From contig DASSUI010000091.1 of the NCBI GenBank assembly GCA_035707105.1, positions 1-14,163 of the forward strand: 14,163 nt of DNA, given 5' to 3'. Under the pieces are notes generated by a model. It was not told the DNA's origin, made no database searches, and was given only the letters and a program-made list of their open reading frames with translations. Source of the stretch: JACDAN01 sp035707105 (GTDB lineage Bacteria > Actinomycetota > Thermoleophilia > Gaiellales > Gaiellaceae). Position numbers and translations under genes: made by a program. Every line of letters starts with the position of its first letter. Positions within the stretch are counted from its first letter, which is position 1. Positions 1 to 6,142 of this stretch are shown here, piece after piece.

Positions 1-1
1 C

Positions 2-361
2 TTCGCCGTCGGGGCGAAGTCCTCGCTCCACGCGACCATGTCCGGGAAGGCCGAGAGACCGGCGGGCGATCCCGACGGCGCCGGTACGGCCGAGATCAAG
101 ATCAACGGCCGCCAGGTGTGTTGGGAGCTGACGGTCCGGAGAATCGCCCGACCCAGCGCCGCGCACATCCATCGGGGGCGCGCAGGCGTCTCCGGCGCAG
201 TCGTCGTGCCTCTCGGCGGCACCTTCAGAGCCAAGGGGTGCGCCAACACCTCGGCGGCCAATGCCCGGGCGATCGCCGCGCGACCGGGGAACTTCTACGT
301 GAACGTCCACAACGCCCGGTACCCGAACGGCGCAGTGCGTGGACAGCTGCGCAGGCAGTAG
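2..361 (+). CDS. CHRD-domain protein, 5'-truncated by window edge
   Basis: The reading frame is open to the left edge of the window, so only the C-terminal 119 codons are visible. An ATG at 38 is in frame, but it falls inside the domain: the residues before it (LHAT) and after it (MSGKAERPAGDPDG) read like the first strand of a CHRD domain, so the true start should be upstream. CHRD hallmarks follow in order: DPDGAGTAEI, QVCWELTV, SAAHIHRGRAGVSG, VVVPLG, KGCANTSA, and the terminal FYVNVHNARYPNGAVRGQL. The two cysteines (VCW and KGC) match positions usually paired in secreted members. CHRD domains (named after chordin) are extracellular beta-domains of unclear biochemical role in bacteria, so export is expected but the signal peptide is not visible. 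The gene ends 42 nt before the next start on the same strand. Family assignment is firm; function is unknown. Confidence 0.85.
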   Translation, partial: FAVGAKSSLHATMSGKAERPAGDPDGAGTAEIKINGRQVCWELTVRRIARPSAAHIHRGRAGVSGAVVVPLGGTFRAKGCANTSAANARAIAARPGNFYVNVHNARYPNGAVRGQLRRQ

Positions 362-365
362 AGCT

Positions 366-397
366 CTCATCGGCCGCTCATCCGGCCGATCTACGTT
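366..397 (+). promoter_or_regulatory. Tandem CTCATC operator plus -10 upstream of the lipoprotein gene
   Basis: CTCATC occurs at 366-371 and again at 377-382, an 11-bp period. Nine bases later comes TACGTT (392-397), and six bases after that the GTG start at 404. The repeats occupy the -35 region, the usual place for an OmpR/PhoB-family activator box. The same arrangement is found at 3289-3305 (minus strand) and, degenerate, at 3319-3335. A perfect inverted repeat (ATCGGCCG at 369-376, CGGCCGAT at 383-390) overlaps the second hexamer, so a hairpin role cannot be excluded. That a regulator binds here is inference. Confidence 0.5.
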
Positions 398-403
398 GGG
401 GCG

Positions 404-1150
404 GTGCGGACTAGTCTCGTCATCCTCACCGCCCTCTCGTTTCTCTTCGCCGCCTGCGGCGGGAGCGAGAACGCGCAGGAACGTCAGGCGTCCCGGCCGT
501 ACGACCTCCCGCAGGGGAGCGCACCCGTCGAGTTGGACCCGAACGACTTCGTCGCCCGGATCGACAACCCGCACTGGCCAATGGCGCCCGGCAACAAGTG
601 GGTCTACCGTGAGACGGCACCCGACGGGACGAAGCAGCGGGTCGTGGTCGAGGTCAGCGGCCGGACGAAGACGATCCTCGGGATCGCGGCGACGGTCGTC
701 CACGACCGCGTCCTGGAGGACGGCGAGCTCGTCGAGGACACCTGGGACTGGTACGGCCAGGACAGGTGGGGCGGGCTGTGGTACCTCGGCGAGGACACGA
801 CCGAGTTCGAGAACGGCAAGCCGCCGTCCAAGGAAGGCTCCTGGGAGGCCGGCGTCCGAGGCGCCCAGCCGGGTCTGATCATCCCGCCCGATCCCGAGGT
901 GGGGATGGCCTACCGGCAGGAGTACCTCCAGGGCGAGGCGGAGGACCAGGGGCGGGTCCTGAGCCTCGACGAGCGCGCGCAGGTCCCGTTCGGCTCCTTC
1001 GAGCATCTGCTGAAGACGGAGGACACCACGCCGCTCGAGCCGGACGTCGTCGAGCACAAGTTCTACGCCAAAGGCGTCGGCCCGGTCCTCACGGTCTCGG
1101 TGTCCGGCGGGGGCGGGCGGGAGGAGCTGCTCAGCTTCCGGGCCGGTTAG
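404..1150 (+). CDS. Conserved lipoprotein of unknown function
   Basis: This is a 248-residue protein starting with GTG at 404. The N-terminus is a short lipoprotein signal: MRTS, a hydrophobic stretch, and FAAC with the lipid-modified cysteine at residue 18, followed by a polar linker. The mature part has one globular domain rich in aromatic residues and in strands, with striking blocks: MAPGNKWVYRE, GELVEDTWDWYGQD, GGLWYLGEDTTEFENGK, GSWEAGVRGAQPG and VGMAYRQEY. I recognise this pattern as a recurring uncharacterised family in environmental actinobacterial and proteobacterial genomes, but I cannot name a function. The start is supported by TACGTT six bases upstream and by the position of the signal peptide; no Shine-Dalgarno is visible, which suggests a leaderless transcript. 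A tandem operator upstream is shared with the nearby two-component system. The product is probably anchored to the outer face of the membrane. Confidence 0.85.
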   Translation: MRTSLVILTALSFLFAACGGSENAQERQASRPYDLPQGSAPVELDPNDFVARIDNPHWPMAPGNKWVYRETAPDGTKQRVVVEVSGRTKTILGIAATVVHDRVLEDGELVEDTWDWYGQDRWGGLWYLGEDTTEFENGKPPSKEGSWEAGVRGAQPGLIIPPDPEVGMAYRQEYLQGEAEDQGRVLSLDERAQVPFGSFEHLLKTEDTTPLEPDVVEHKFYAKGVGPVLTVSVSGGGGREELLSFRAG

Positions 1151-1190
1151 CCGGCTGTTCCGGCGTCGGTCCCGGCAGTACCCTCGCCGA

Positions 1191-1316
1191 GTGGAGGTTC
1201 GCATCCAGGCTGCTCACGGTCCGGTGGACGTGTCGGTCGGCGAACGCGACATCTCCTTCCGAGTCGCTGGACGAGATGTGCTCGTCTGGGTCGTCCTCCG
1301 TCGCTTTCGAAGCTGA
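1191..1316 (+). CDS. Candidate small protein (41 aa), leaderless
   Basis: A GTG at 1191 opens a 41-codon frame ending in TGA at 1314-1316, in the 182-bp gap between two convergent genes. The product begins MEVRIQAAHGPVDVSVGERD and ends with a hydrophobic strand and a basic tail (VLVWVVLRRFRS). The alternation of hydrophobic and charged residues looks protein-like, and about two thirds of third positions are G or C (28 of 41), lower than in the neighbours. TACCCT at 1179-1184 lies exactly six bases before the GTG, the same geometry as the starts at 404 and 3357. A short inverted repeat (GCCGG at 1150-1154, CCGGC at 1160-1164) precedes it. There is no recognisable family, and a chance frame remains possible. 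Confidence 0.4.
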   Translation: MEVRIQAAHGPVDVSVGERDISFRVAGRDVLVWVVLRRFRS

Positions 1317-1332
1317 GGCGCCTCCGAAGGGT

Positions 1333-2598
1333 CTACTCCCGCGGAATCGAGAGCCAGACGTCCGCTCTGCCGTCGCTTCCGGCATGGGCGCCGCCGCCGT
1401 GGGCCTCCGCGATGGCCGCGACGAGTGCAAGTCCGAGCCCCGTGCCGCCGCTCGTTCGCGCCTCGTCGCCGCGCGCGAACCGCTCGAAGGCATGCGGCAG
1501 GAAGTCCGGGGGAAGCCCCGGGCCCTCGTCGCAGACGTGGAGCTCGACCTGGTCGCCGCGGTGTGCGACTTCGAGGCGGACCGTCCCCGCGCCGTGGCGC
1601 AGGGCGTTGTCGACGAGGTTCCCGACCGCCTGCTCCAGGCGAAGACGGTCTGCGTGGAGGACGGTGCCGTTCGTCCCGACCGCCTCGATCGAACGCCCCG
1701 CCGCCTCCGCACGCAACGTGAACGCGTCGCGGACGGCGCTGATCACGTCTGCGGCCCGCACGTGCTCGCGCCGAAGCGGGAGACGGCCGTCGTCCGCCTG
1801 GGCGAGCACGAGCAGATCCTCCGCCAGCCGAACGAGCCGGTCGGTCTCCGCGCCGGCCGAGCGAATGGCCTCCCGGAGCTCTGCTTCCGAGCGAGGCCTC
1901 CGGAGCGCCAGCTCGAGCTCCGCCTTCAGGAGAGCGAGCGGCGTCCGCAGCTCGTGGCTCGCGTCGGCGACGAAGCCTCGCTCCCGCTCGATCGCCCGCT
2001 CGAGGCGCTGGAGCATCTCGTTCAGCGTCACGGCCAGACGGCTGATCTCGTCTCGCGCCTTTCCGGCGGGGAGGCGGCGTCCGGGCTCTGAGCCGGAGAT
2101 CGCGGCCGCCTCGGCGCGCATCGCCTCGACCGGACGCAGGGCTGAGCGGGCAAGCCAGTAGCCGAGCAGCGACGCCAGGAGCAGCGCGATCGGCGCCGCG
2201 ATCAGGAGCTGTGTGCGAAGCCCGGCGAGCGCCTCGTCCCGATCGCCGAGGGAGGTGCCGACGACGACGAGTCGCTCGCCCCGCGGCGCCTCCACCACTC
2301 GCCATGCGAGTCGGACACGACCGTCGATCCCCGGTACCCGGTCGAGCTCGGTCTGCGCCGGCGGCCTCGTGGACGCGGTGATCTCCCTGAGGCTCTCGTC
2401 CGTCACCGTCCGTCCCGTGCCCCCCCGCTCGGCCAGCGCAGAGGCATCGATCAGCCTCGCGGCGAGCGTCTCGTGGACGGCCTCGTCGAGCGACGACTGG
2501 AGGCGGAAGTACAGGAACGCACCCGTGGCGCCGAGCACGACTGCCATGGCGATCGCGAAGGCGAGCGTGAGGCGCAGGCGGATCGGGAGGCGGCTCAT
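1333..2598 (-). CDS. Two-component sensor histidine kinase (OmpR-system type)
   Basis: This 421-residue membrane kinase autophosphorylates on histidine and passes the phosphate to the response regulator encoded just upstream. Order of parts: transmembrane segment about 9-31, an extracytoplasmic sensor region of roughly 95 residues, a second transmembrane segment about 129-149, HAMP linker about 150-203, HisKA with FVADASHELRTPLA (phospho-acceptor H215), and a HATPase_c domain with N-box NLVDNALRH (from N327), DEGPGLP (D357) and GGTGLGLALV (from G384). All catalytic motifs are intact. The ATG overlaps the TGA of the regulator gene in an ATGA, so the two are translationally coupled. The short sensor loop has no recognised domain, so the signal is unknown. 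The gene faces the lipoprotein and small ORF tail to tail. Confidence 0.95.
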   Translation of the reverse strand: MSRLPIRLRLTLAFAIAMAVVLGATGAFLYFRLQSSLDEAVHETLAARLIDASALAERGGTGRTVTDESLREITASTRPPAQTELDRVPGIDGRVRLAWRVVEAPRGERLVVVGTSLGDRDEALAGLRTQLLIAAPIALLLASLLGYWLARSALRPVEAMRAEAAAISGSEPGRRLPAGKARDEISRLAVTLNEMLQRLERAIERERGFVADASHELRTPLALLKAELELALRRPRSEAELREAIRSAGAETDRLVRLAEDLLVLAQADDGRLPLRREHVRAADVISAVRDAFTLRAEAAGRSIEAVGTNGTVLHADRLRLEQAVGNLVDNALRHGAGTVRLEVAHRGDQVELHVCDEGPGLPPDFLPHAFERFARGDEARTSGGTGLGLALVAAIAEAHGGGAHAGSDGRADVWLSIPRE

Positions 2599-3266
2599 TC
2601 GCCACGCAACCTGTAGCCGGCGCCCCTCACGGTCTCGATCGACCGCCGGCCGAACGGGCGGTCGACCTTCTCCCGCAGGTAGCGGACGTAGACGTCGACC
2701 ACGTTGGAGCGGTTCTCGTAGCCGTAGTCCCAGCAGTGCTCGAGCAGGTAGAGGCGTGACAGGACATGACCGGGGCGGCGCATGAATGCCTCGAGCATCC
2801 GGAACTCCTTCGTCGAGAGCGCGAGCTCCGTGTCGCTGCGCCAGGCCTGTTGCGTCGCGGGGTCGAGGCGGAGCTCGCCGACCTCGAGCACCGTCGGCCG
2901 TTCGAGCGGAGGCCGGCGGGCGAGCGCCCGGAGGCGTGCGAGCAGCTCGGCGAACGAGAACGGCTTCGTGAGGTAGTCGTCGGCGCCTGCGTCCAGCCCG
3001 GCGACGCGGTCGTCGACCGAAGCGCGGGCGGTCAGCATCAGCACCGGGGACCAGGTTCCGCTCTTCCTGAGCTCCCGGCAGACGTCGAAGCCGTTTCGGC
3101 CCGGGAGTTGGACGTCGAGGACGATCGCGTCGTACTCCGTCGCCTGCGCCATCCAGATCGCGTCGTCTCCCGTTCCCGCGATGTCCGCGCTGTAGCCCTC
3201 GTCGGCGAGGCCGCGGCGGATCAGCCCGGCCATCTTGGGCTCATCCTCGACAACCAGCACGCGCAT
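2595..3266 (-). CDS. OmpR/PhoB-family response regulator
   Basis: This is a 223-residue DNA-binding regulator. The receiver domain (about 1-115) starts MRVLVVEDEPKMAGLI, with acidic pair E7/D8, phospho-acceptor D51 in IVLDVQLPG, T79 in LMLTAR, and K101 in YLTKPF. The C-terminal winged helix (about 125-221) contains ALSTKEFRMLEAF, VLSRLYLLEHCWDY, NVVDVYVRYLREKV and IETVRGAGYRL, typical of the Trans_reg_C domain. The frame is open further upstream, but the ATG at 3266 is chosen because the receiver's first strand begins there. Upstream on the same strand lie two CTCATC hexamers (3300-3305 and 3289-3294) and CACCAT six bases before the ATG, suggesting autoregulation. It precedes and overlaps the kinase gene, and is divergent from the PepSY gene. 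Its target sites are inferred, not shown. Confidence 0.95.
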   Translation of the reverse strand: MRVLVVEDEPKMAGLIRRGLADEGYSADIAGTGDDAIWMAQATEYDAIVLDVQLPGRNGFDVCRELRKSGTWSPVLMLTARASVDDRVAGLDAGADDYLTKPFSFAELLARLRALARRPPLERPTVLEVGELRLDPATQQAWRSDTELALSTKEFRMLEAFMRRPGHVLSRLYLLEHCWDYGYENRSNVVDVYVRYLREKVDRPFGRRSIETVRGAGYRLRGE

Positions 3267-3356
3267 GGTCGAATGGTGGCAGGGACGAGATGAGCGCCGG
3301 ATGAGAAGCGAAGCGGCTCTCATCGCCGTTTCACCTAGGCGCGCTACGGTCTGACC
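3267..3356. promoter_or_regulatory. Divergent regulatory region with two tandem CTCATC-type operators
   Basis: This 90-bp gap separates the regulator gene (leftward) from the PepSY gene (rightward). Toward the regulator, read on the minus strand, CTCATC-CGGCG-CTCATC spans 3305-3289; ten bases later is CACCAT (3278-3273), then six bases to the ATG. Toward the PepSY gene, CTCATC at 3319-3324 and the degenerate TTCACC at 3330-3335 keep the 11-bp period; nine bases later is TACGGT (3345-3350), then six bases to the ATG. In both directions the repeats replace a recognisable -35 box, as expected for an OmpR/PhoB activator. Binding is an inference. Confidence 0.55.
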
Positions 3357-3683
3357 ATGATCCGGAACAAGAGAACACTCGTGATCGGGGTCGCAGCCCT
3401 CGCGGTGGTGGCCGGCGGCGGGGCGTACGCCTACGCCGGCGGCGGCGACGACGGCGAGGGAACCGCCTCGGGCCCGGGCGCAGACCGGGCTCGCCGAGCG
3501 GCGCTCGCCCACCTCCCCGGCGGCACGGCCAACGCGGTCGAGCGGGACAACGAGAAGGGCGCGACCTGGGAGGTCGAGGTGAGGAAGGCGAACGGAGACA
3601 CGGTCGACGTCCGCCTCGACGCGAACTACAAGGTCATCGCCGTCGACGGCGACAACGAGAGCGAGGCGGGCGACACCGACTAG
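3357..3683 (+). CDS. Membrane-anchored or secreted PepSY-domain protein
   Basis: This is a 108-residue protein. The basic start MIRNKR is followed by a hydrophobic segment (about 8-27) acting as signal peptide or anchor, then a glycine/acidic linker. From about residue 42 there is a PepSY-like domain: an amphipathic helix (ARRAALAHLPGGTANAVERD), then strands with KGATWEVEVRKANG, TVDVRLDANYKVIAVDGD. PepSY domains are small extracytoplasmic modules linked to inhibition or sensing of peptidases and envelope functions. The start is set by the signal segment and by TACGGT six bases upstream; there is no Shine-Dalgarno, so the transcript may be leaderless. It is divergent from a two-component pair whose candidate operator also lies upstream of this gene. 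The TAG stop overlaps the stop of the minus-strand kinase remnant in the sequence CTAG. Confidence 0.85.
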   Translation: MIRNKRTLVIGVAALAVVAGGGAYAYAGGGDDGEGTASGPGADRARRAALAHLPGGTANAVERDNEKGATWEVEVRKANGDTVDVRLDANYKVIAVDGDNESEAGDTD

Positions 3684-4014
3684 GCGCGGAGCGCGACCTC
3701 GAGCGCCGTCCCTCGTCCCGGCGCCGAGATGAAGCTGAACCCTCCGCCGATCGATGCGGCGCGCGTCTTCATGTTCTTGAGGCCCTGGCCGGCGTCGTCG
3801 GCGTCGGCCTCGAAGCCGGCACCGTCATCGTGGATCCGGACGAGGCGCTTCGTCCGGTCCCGGCCGATCCAGACCTCCGCGTGCGCGGCCCCGGCTTGCG
3901 GACGTTCGCGAGCCCCTTCTGGACGATCCTGAAGACCTCGATCTGCCCGTCCGGCGCGAGCACGACGCCGGGATCGACCTCGAGCTCGGAGGGCCACTCG
4001 ACTCGGTCGTTCGG
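3680..4014 (-). pseudogene. Remnant of a NarL/LiaS-type histidine kinase, frameshifted and 5'-truncated
   Basis: The minus strand carries only the end of a HisKA_3-type sensor kinase. Right after the deacetylase stop (TAG at 4017-4015) the same frame reads PNDRVEWPSELEVDPGVV then LAPDGQIEVFRIVQKGLANV, equivalent to the start of the ATPase domain. Near 3895 the frame changes, and the next frame continues AGAAHAEVWIG, VRIHDDGAGFEADADDAGQGL, MKTRAASIGG and APGRGTALEVAL to a TAG at 3682. Compared with the usual IVQEALNNVRKHA block, the glutamate is replaced by lysine and the KHA segment is broken; a 4-base deletion would restore both frame and residues. The dimerisation domain and everything upstream are absent. 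It is most likely a decayed gene; a sequencing error could explain the frameshift but not the truncation. Confidence 0.8.
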
Positions 4015-4857
4015 CTATCCGAGGCCGTCCAGCGCGGCCTCGACGAGCCGGGGCAGGGTCTCGAGGTTGTAGCCGCCCTCCAGCACGGCGGCGACCTGCG
4101 GCGCCGCGGCGCGGGCGCGGCGGCCGAGCTCCCGGAAGCCCCCCTCGGTCACGAACATCTCGGCGAGCGGGTCCTCCTCGTGCGCGTCGAACCCGGCGGA
4201 CACGAGCAACAGGTCGGGCGAGAACCCTCCGATCACCGGTGCGACCACCTCCTCCCAGGCCAGCAGGTAGTCCTCGTCCGTCGAGCCCGCCGGCAGCGCG
4301 ACGTTGAGGAGCGTCTGGCCCTGGTCGTTGGGACCGCCGGTCCCCGGGTAGAACGGCCACTCGTGGAGCGAGACGTAGAGGACCGTCGGGTCGTCGCGGA
4401 AGATGTCCTCCGTGCCGTTGCCGTGATGCACGTCCCAGTCCACGATCGCGACGCGCTCGACGCCGAGCTCGGCCTGCGCATACCGGGCCGCGACCGCCAC
4501 GTTGTTGAAGAAGCAGAAACCCATTACCGCGGTCGGGGTCGCGTGGTGGCCAGGCGGCCGCACGAGCGCGAAGTCGCCGGTGCGGGCGGCCTCGATTGCC
4601 GCGCCGGCGGCCAGCATCGCCGCCTCGTACGTCGTCTCCGACGCGACGGTGTCGTAGCCGATCGTCACCGGCCGGTCGATCGTCTGGACGATCTCGAGCA
4701 GCTCCGGGCTATGGCAGCGCAGGATGTCGTCCGGGGCCGCCGGCGGCGCCTCGCGGTAGGGGAAGCGCTCCTGGAGGATGCGCAGGCGCTCCTGCCGCTC
4801 CGGGTGATCGCCCGTCGGGTGGAGACGGGCCATGTCTGGATGGCTGACGACCTCCAT
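4015..4857 (-). CDS. Class II HDAC-like / acetoin utilisation-type deacetylase
   Basis: This 280-residue zinc hydrolase of the arginase/deacetylase fold is expected to remove acetyl or related groups from lysine, polyamines or small amides; the true substrate is unknown. The motifs are complete: HPERQERL near the start, the charge-relay pair in RPPGHHA (H104, H105), zinc ligands in DWDVHHGNGT (D142, H144) and SAGFDAHEEDPL (D224), and the catalytic tyrosine in EGGYNLETL (Y263). The ATG at 4857 overlaps the TGA of the upstream phosphatase gene in TGATG, which fixes the start and implies coupled translation; a longer open frame in the same register only shadows the phosphatase gene. It is the last intact gene of a four-gene minus-strand cluster. 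The length suits bacterial HDAC homologues, and no part seems lost, although the kinase remnant begins immediately after its stop. Confidence 0.93.
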   Translation of the reverse strand: MEVVSHPDMARLHPTGDHPERQERLRILQERFPYREAPPAAPDDILRCHSPELLEIVQTIDRPVTIGYDTVASETTYEAAMLAAGAAIEAARTGDFALVRPPGHHATPTAVMGFCFFNNVAVAARYAQAELGVERVAIVDWDVHHGNGTEDIFRDDPTVLYVSLHEWPFYPGTGGPNDQGQTLLNVALPAGSTDEDYLLAWEEVVAPVIGGFSPDLLLVSAGFDAHEEDPLAEMFVTEGGFRELGRRARAAAPQVAAVLEGGYNLETLPRLVEAALDGLG

Positions 4858-5354
4858 CAGACCTCGACGACGTCGGGGAGGTCCAGGCTCCGCCACAGCT
4901 CGTATGGATCGCGTCCCGTCCTGGCCGCGACGTACAGGCTGAGCACCGTTCCGTGCGTGACGACGACGGAGGCGTCGGGCAGCGGGTCGACCGCCGCCTC
5001 GAACCTGGCGAGCGCCGAGCTCGCGCTCTCCTCGCCGAAGACGACTTCGTCGCGTCGTTCGAAGAGTTCCCGGATTCCGCCGTCGATCTCGTCCGGGCCG
5101 AGCCAGCCGACCGTCCGCCGGGCCGACTCGCGCAGGCCGTCCAAGAGCTGCACGTCCAGGCCGAGCGCGGGCGCGATCAGCTCCGCCGTCTCGCGTGCCT
5201 TCGGCTCCGTGCTCGAGACGAGCGCCCGCGGCCGGTGCTCGGCGAGCCGGTCGGCGAGGGCGCGGCACCGCAGGCGTCCTTCCTCGCTCAATCGCCACTC
5301 CTCGGACGGGACGGAGGGGTCGAGGTGCGGCGCGCTATGCCGAACGAGCAGCAA
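4857..5354 (-). CDS. Histidine phosphatase family protein (phosphoglycerate mutase-like)
   Basis: This is a 165-residue cytoplasmic phosphatase of the branch-1 histidine phosphatase superfamily. The nucleophile motif is LLVRHSAP (H6), followed by LSEEGRLRCRALADRL, the substrate-pocket block SSTEPKARETAELIA, LDGLRE (acid E76) and the second catalytic histidine in VVVTHGTVLSLY (H134). It is shorter than true cofactor-dependent phosphoglycerate mutase and lacks that enzyme's insertions, so it is a general phosphatase with unknown substrate. The start is TTG at 5354: a stop lies seven codons upstream and no ATG or GTG lies between, while the RHS motif must be included. It overlaps the end of the upstream exonuclease gene by 20 nt and touches the deacetylase ATG, so translation is probably coupled on both sides. 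No Shine-Dalgarno is evident. Confidence 0.9.
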   Translation of the reverse strand: MLLVRHSAPHLDPSVPSEEWRLSEEGRLRCRALADRLAEHRPRALVSSTEPKARETAELIAPALGLDVQLLDGLRESARRTVGWLGPDEIDGGIRELFERRDEVVFGEESASSALARFEAAVDPLPDASVVVTHGTVLSLYVAARTGRDPYELWRSLDLPDVVEV

Positions 5355-6138
5355 TGCGGCCGGCGAGGTTGCCTAGGCCCCAGGAGTCGAGGAGGGAGGA
5401 CGCCTCCGCCCACGCAGGGGACTGATCTGGGAGGGGAGGGAGGGGAGCGGAGGCGTCGAGAGTGGCAATTCGTCTATAGAGCTCCAAGTCCTCCCGGAGG
5501 TTCGGGAAGCGGCCCGCGTCGAGCGCAGCTTCGAGGGTGCCGTACTGCTTGAGGATCGACGCCGCCGTCTTCGGTCCGACGCCGGGCGCGCCCGGGATGC
5601 GATCGGACGGGTCCCCGCGCAGCGCGATGAAATCGGGCACTTGGGCCGGCTCGACGCCGTAACGCTCGCGGACCTCGGCGGGACCGATGCGCGCGAGCTC
5701 GGAGACGCCGCGCACCGGCGTGACGATCACCGTCCGCTTGCTCGCGAGCTGGAAGAGGTCGCGGTCGGACGTGATCACCACGGCCTCGCCACCCCGCTTC
5801 TCTTCCGACCGTACGGCCGCGGCCACGAAGTCGTCGGCCTCGTAGCCGGCGGCCTTGCCGGTCGCGAACCCGAAGGCCACGACGAGCTGCGGCAGCTTGT
5901 CGAGCTGCTCGACGAGCGAGTTGTCGAACTCCCGGCCCGACTGGTACGCCTCGAGCGCCTCGTGGCGGTACGTCGGCGCCGTCAGCGTGTCCCACCCGAC
6001 GAACACCGTGCGCGGCTGCTCCTGCTCCCACAGCCGGAGGAGCATGTTCGTGAAGCCGACGACCGCGTTCTGGTTGATCGATTTGGGGAGGGCGTGGTAG
6101 GCGCGGTGCGCCAGGGAGTCGCCGTCGACGACGAGCAG
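5335..6138 (-). CDS. 5'-3' exonuclease / flap endonuclease (PolI FEN-like), CTG start
   Basis: This stand-alone homologue of the polymerase I 5'-nuclease domain cuts 5' flaps and RNA primers. It is 267 residues from CTG at 6138. Motifs: LVVDGDSLAHRAYHALP (metal ligand D5), WDTLTAPTYRHEALEAY, the acidic cluster GYEADDFVA (E100, D102, D103), ITSDRDLFQL (D125, D127), and the H3TH region ALRGDPSDRIPGAPGVGPKTAA. The first ATG in the frame (6045, residue 32) would delete D5 and the whole first strand. Between the preceding in-frame TGA and the conserved block there is no ATG, GTG or TTG, so a CTG start is the best reading. It lies four bases after the acyltransferase stop, so reinitiation is plausible. 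It is the second gene of the minus-strand cluster. The function is well supported; the start is inferred. Confidence 0.9.
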   Translation of the reverse strand: MLVVDGDSLAHRAYHALPKSINQNAVVGFTNMLLRLWEQEQPRTVFVGWDTLTAPTYRHEALEAYQSGREFDNSLVEQLDKLPQLVVAFGFATGKAAGYEADDFVAAAVRSEEKRGGEAVVITSDRDLFQLASKRTVIVTPVRGVSELARIGPAEVRERYGVEPAQVPDFIALRGDPSDRIPGAPGVGPKTAASILKQYGTLEAALDAGRFPNLREDLELYRRIATLDASAPLPPLPDQSPAWAEASSLLDSWGLGNLAGRIAARSA

Positions 6139-6142
6139 CGGT

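Noticed and set aside
766..2091. 441-residue plus-strand frame across two genes
   Set aside because: It overlaps the lipoprotein end and the kinase in antisense; composition is shadow-like.
1214..2605. 463-residue minus-strand frame alternative to the kinase
   Set aside because: It is the same stretch read in another frame; it is arginine/alanine-rich with no domain, while the kinase frame has all motifs.
3267..3512. Upstream extension of the response regulator to 305 residues
   Set aside because: The extra residues show no domain, cover the divergent control region and the start of the PepSY gene; the receiver begins at ATG 3266.
3890..3900. Programmed frameshift in the kinase remnant
   Set aside because: No slippery heptamer is visible, essential residues are also lost, and the N-terminal half is missing, so decay is the simpler reading.
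4858..5298. Upstream extension of the deacetylase to 427 residues
   Set aside because: The extension is arginine/alanine-rich shadow of the phosphatase gene in another frame; TGATG marks the start.
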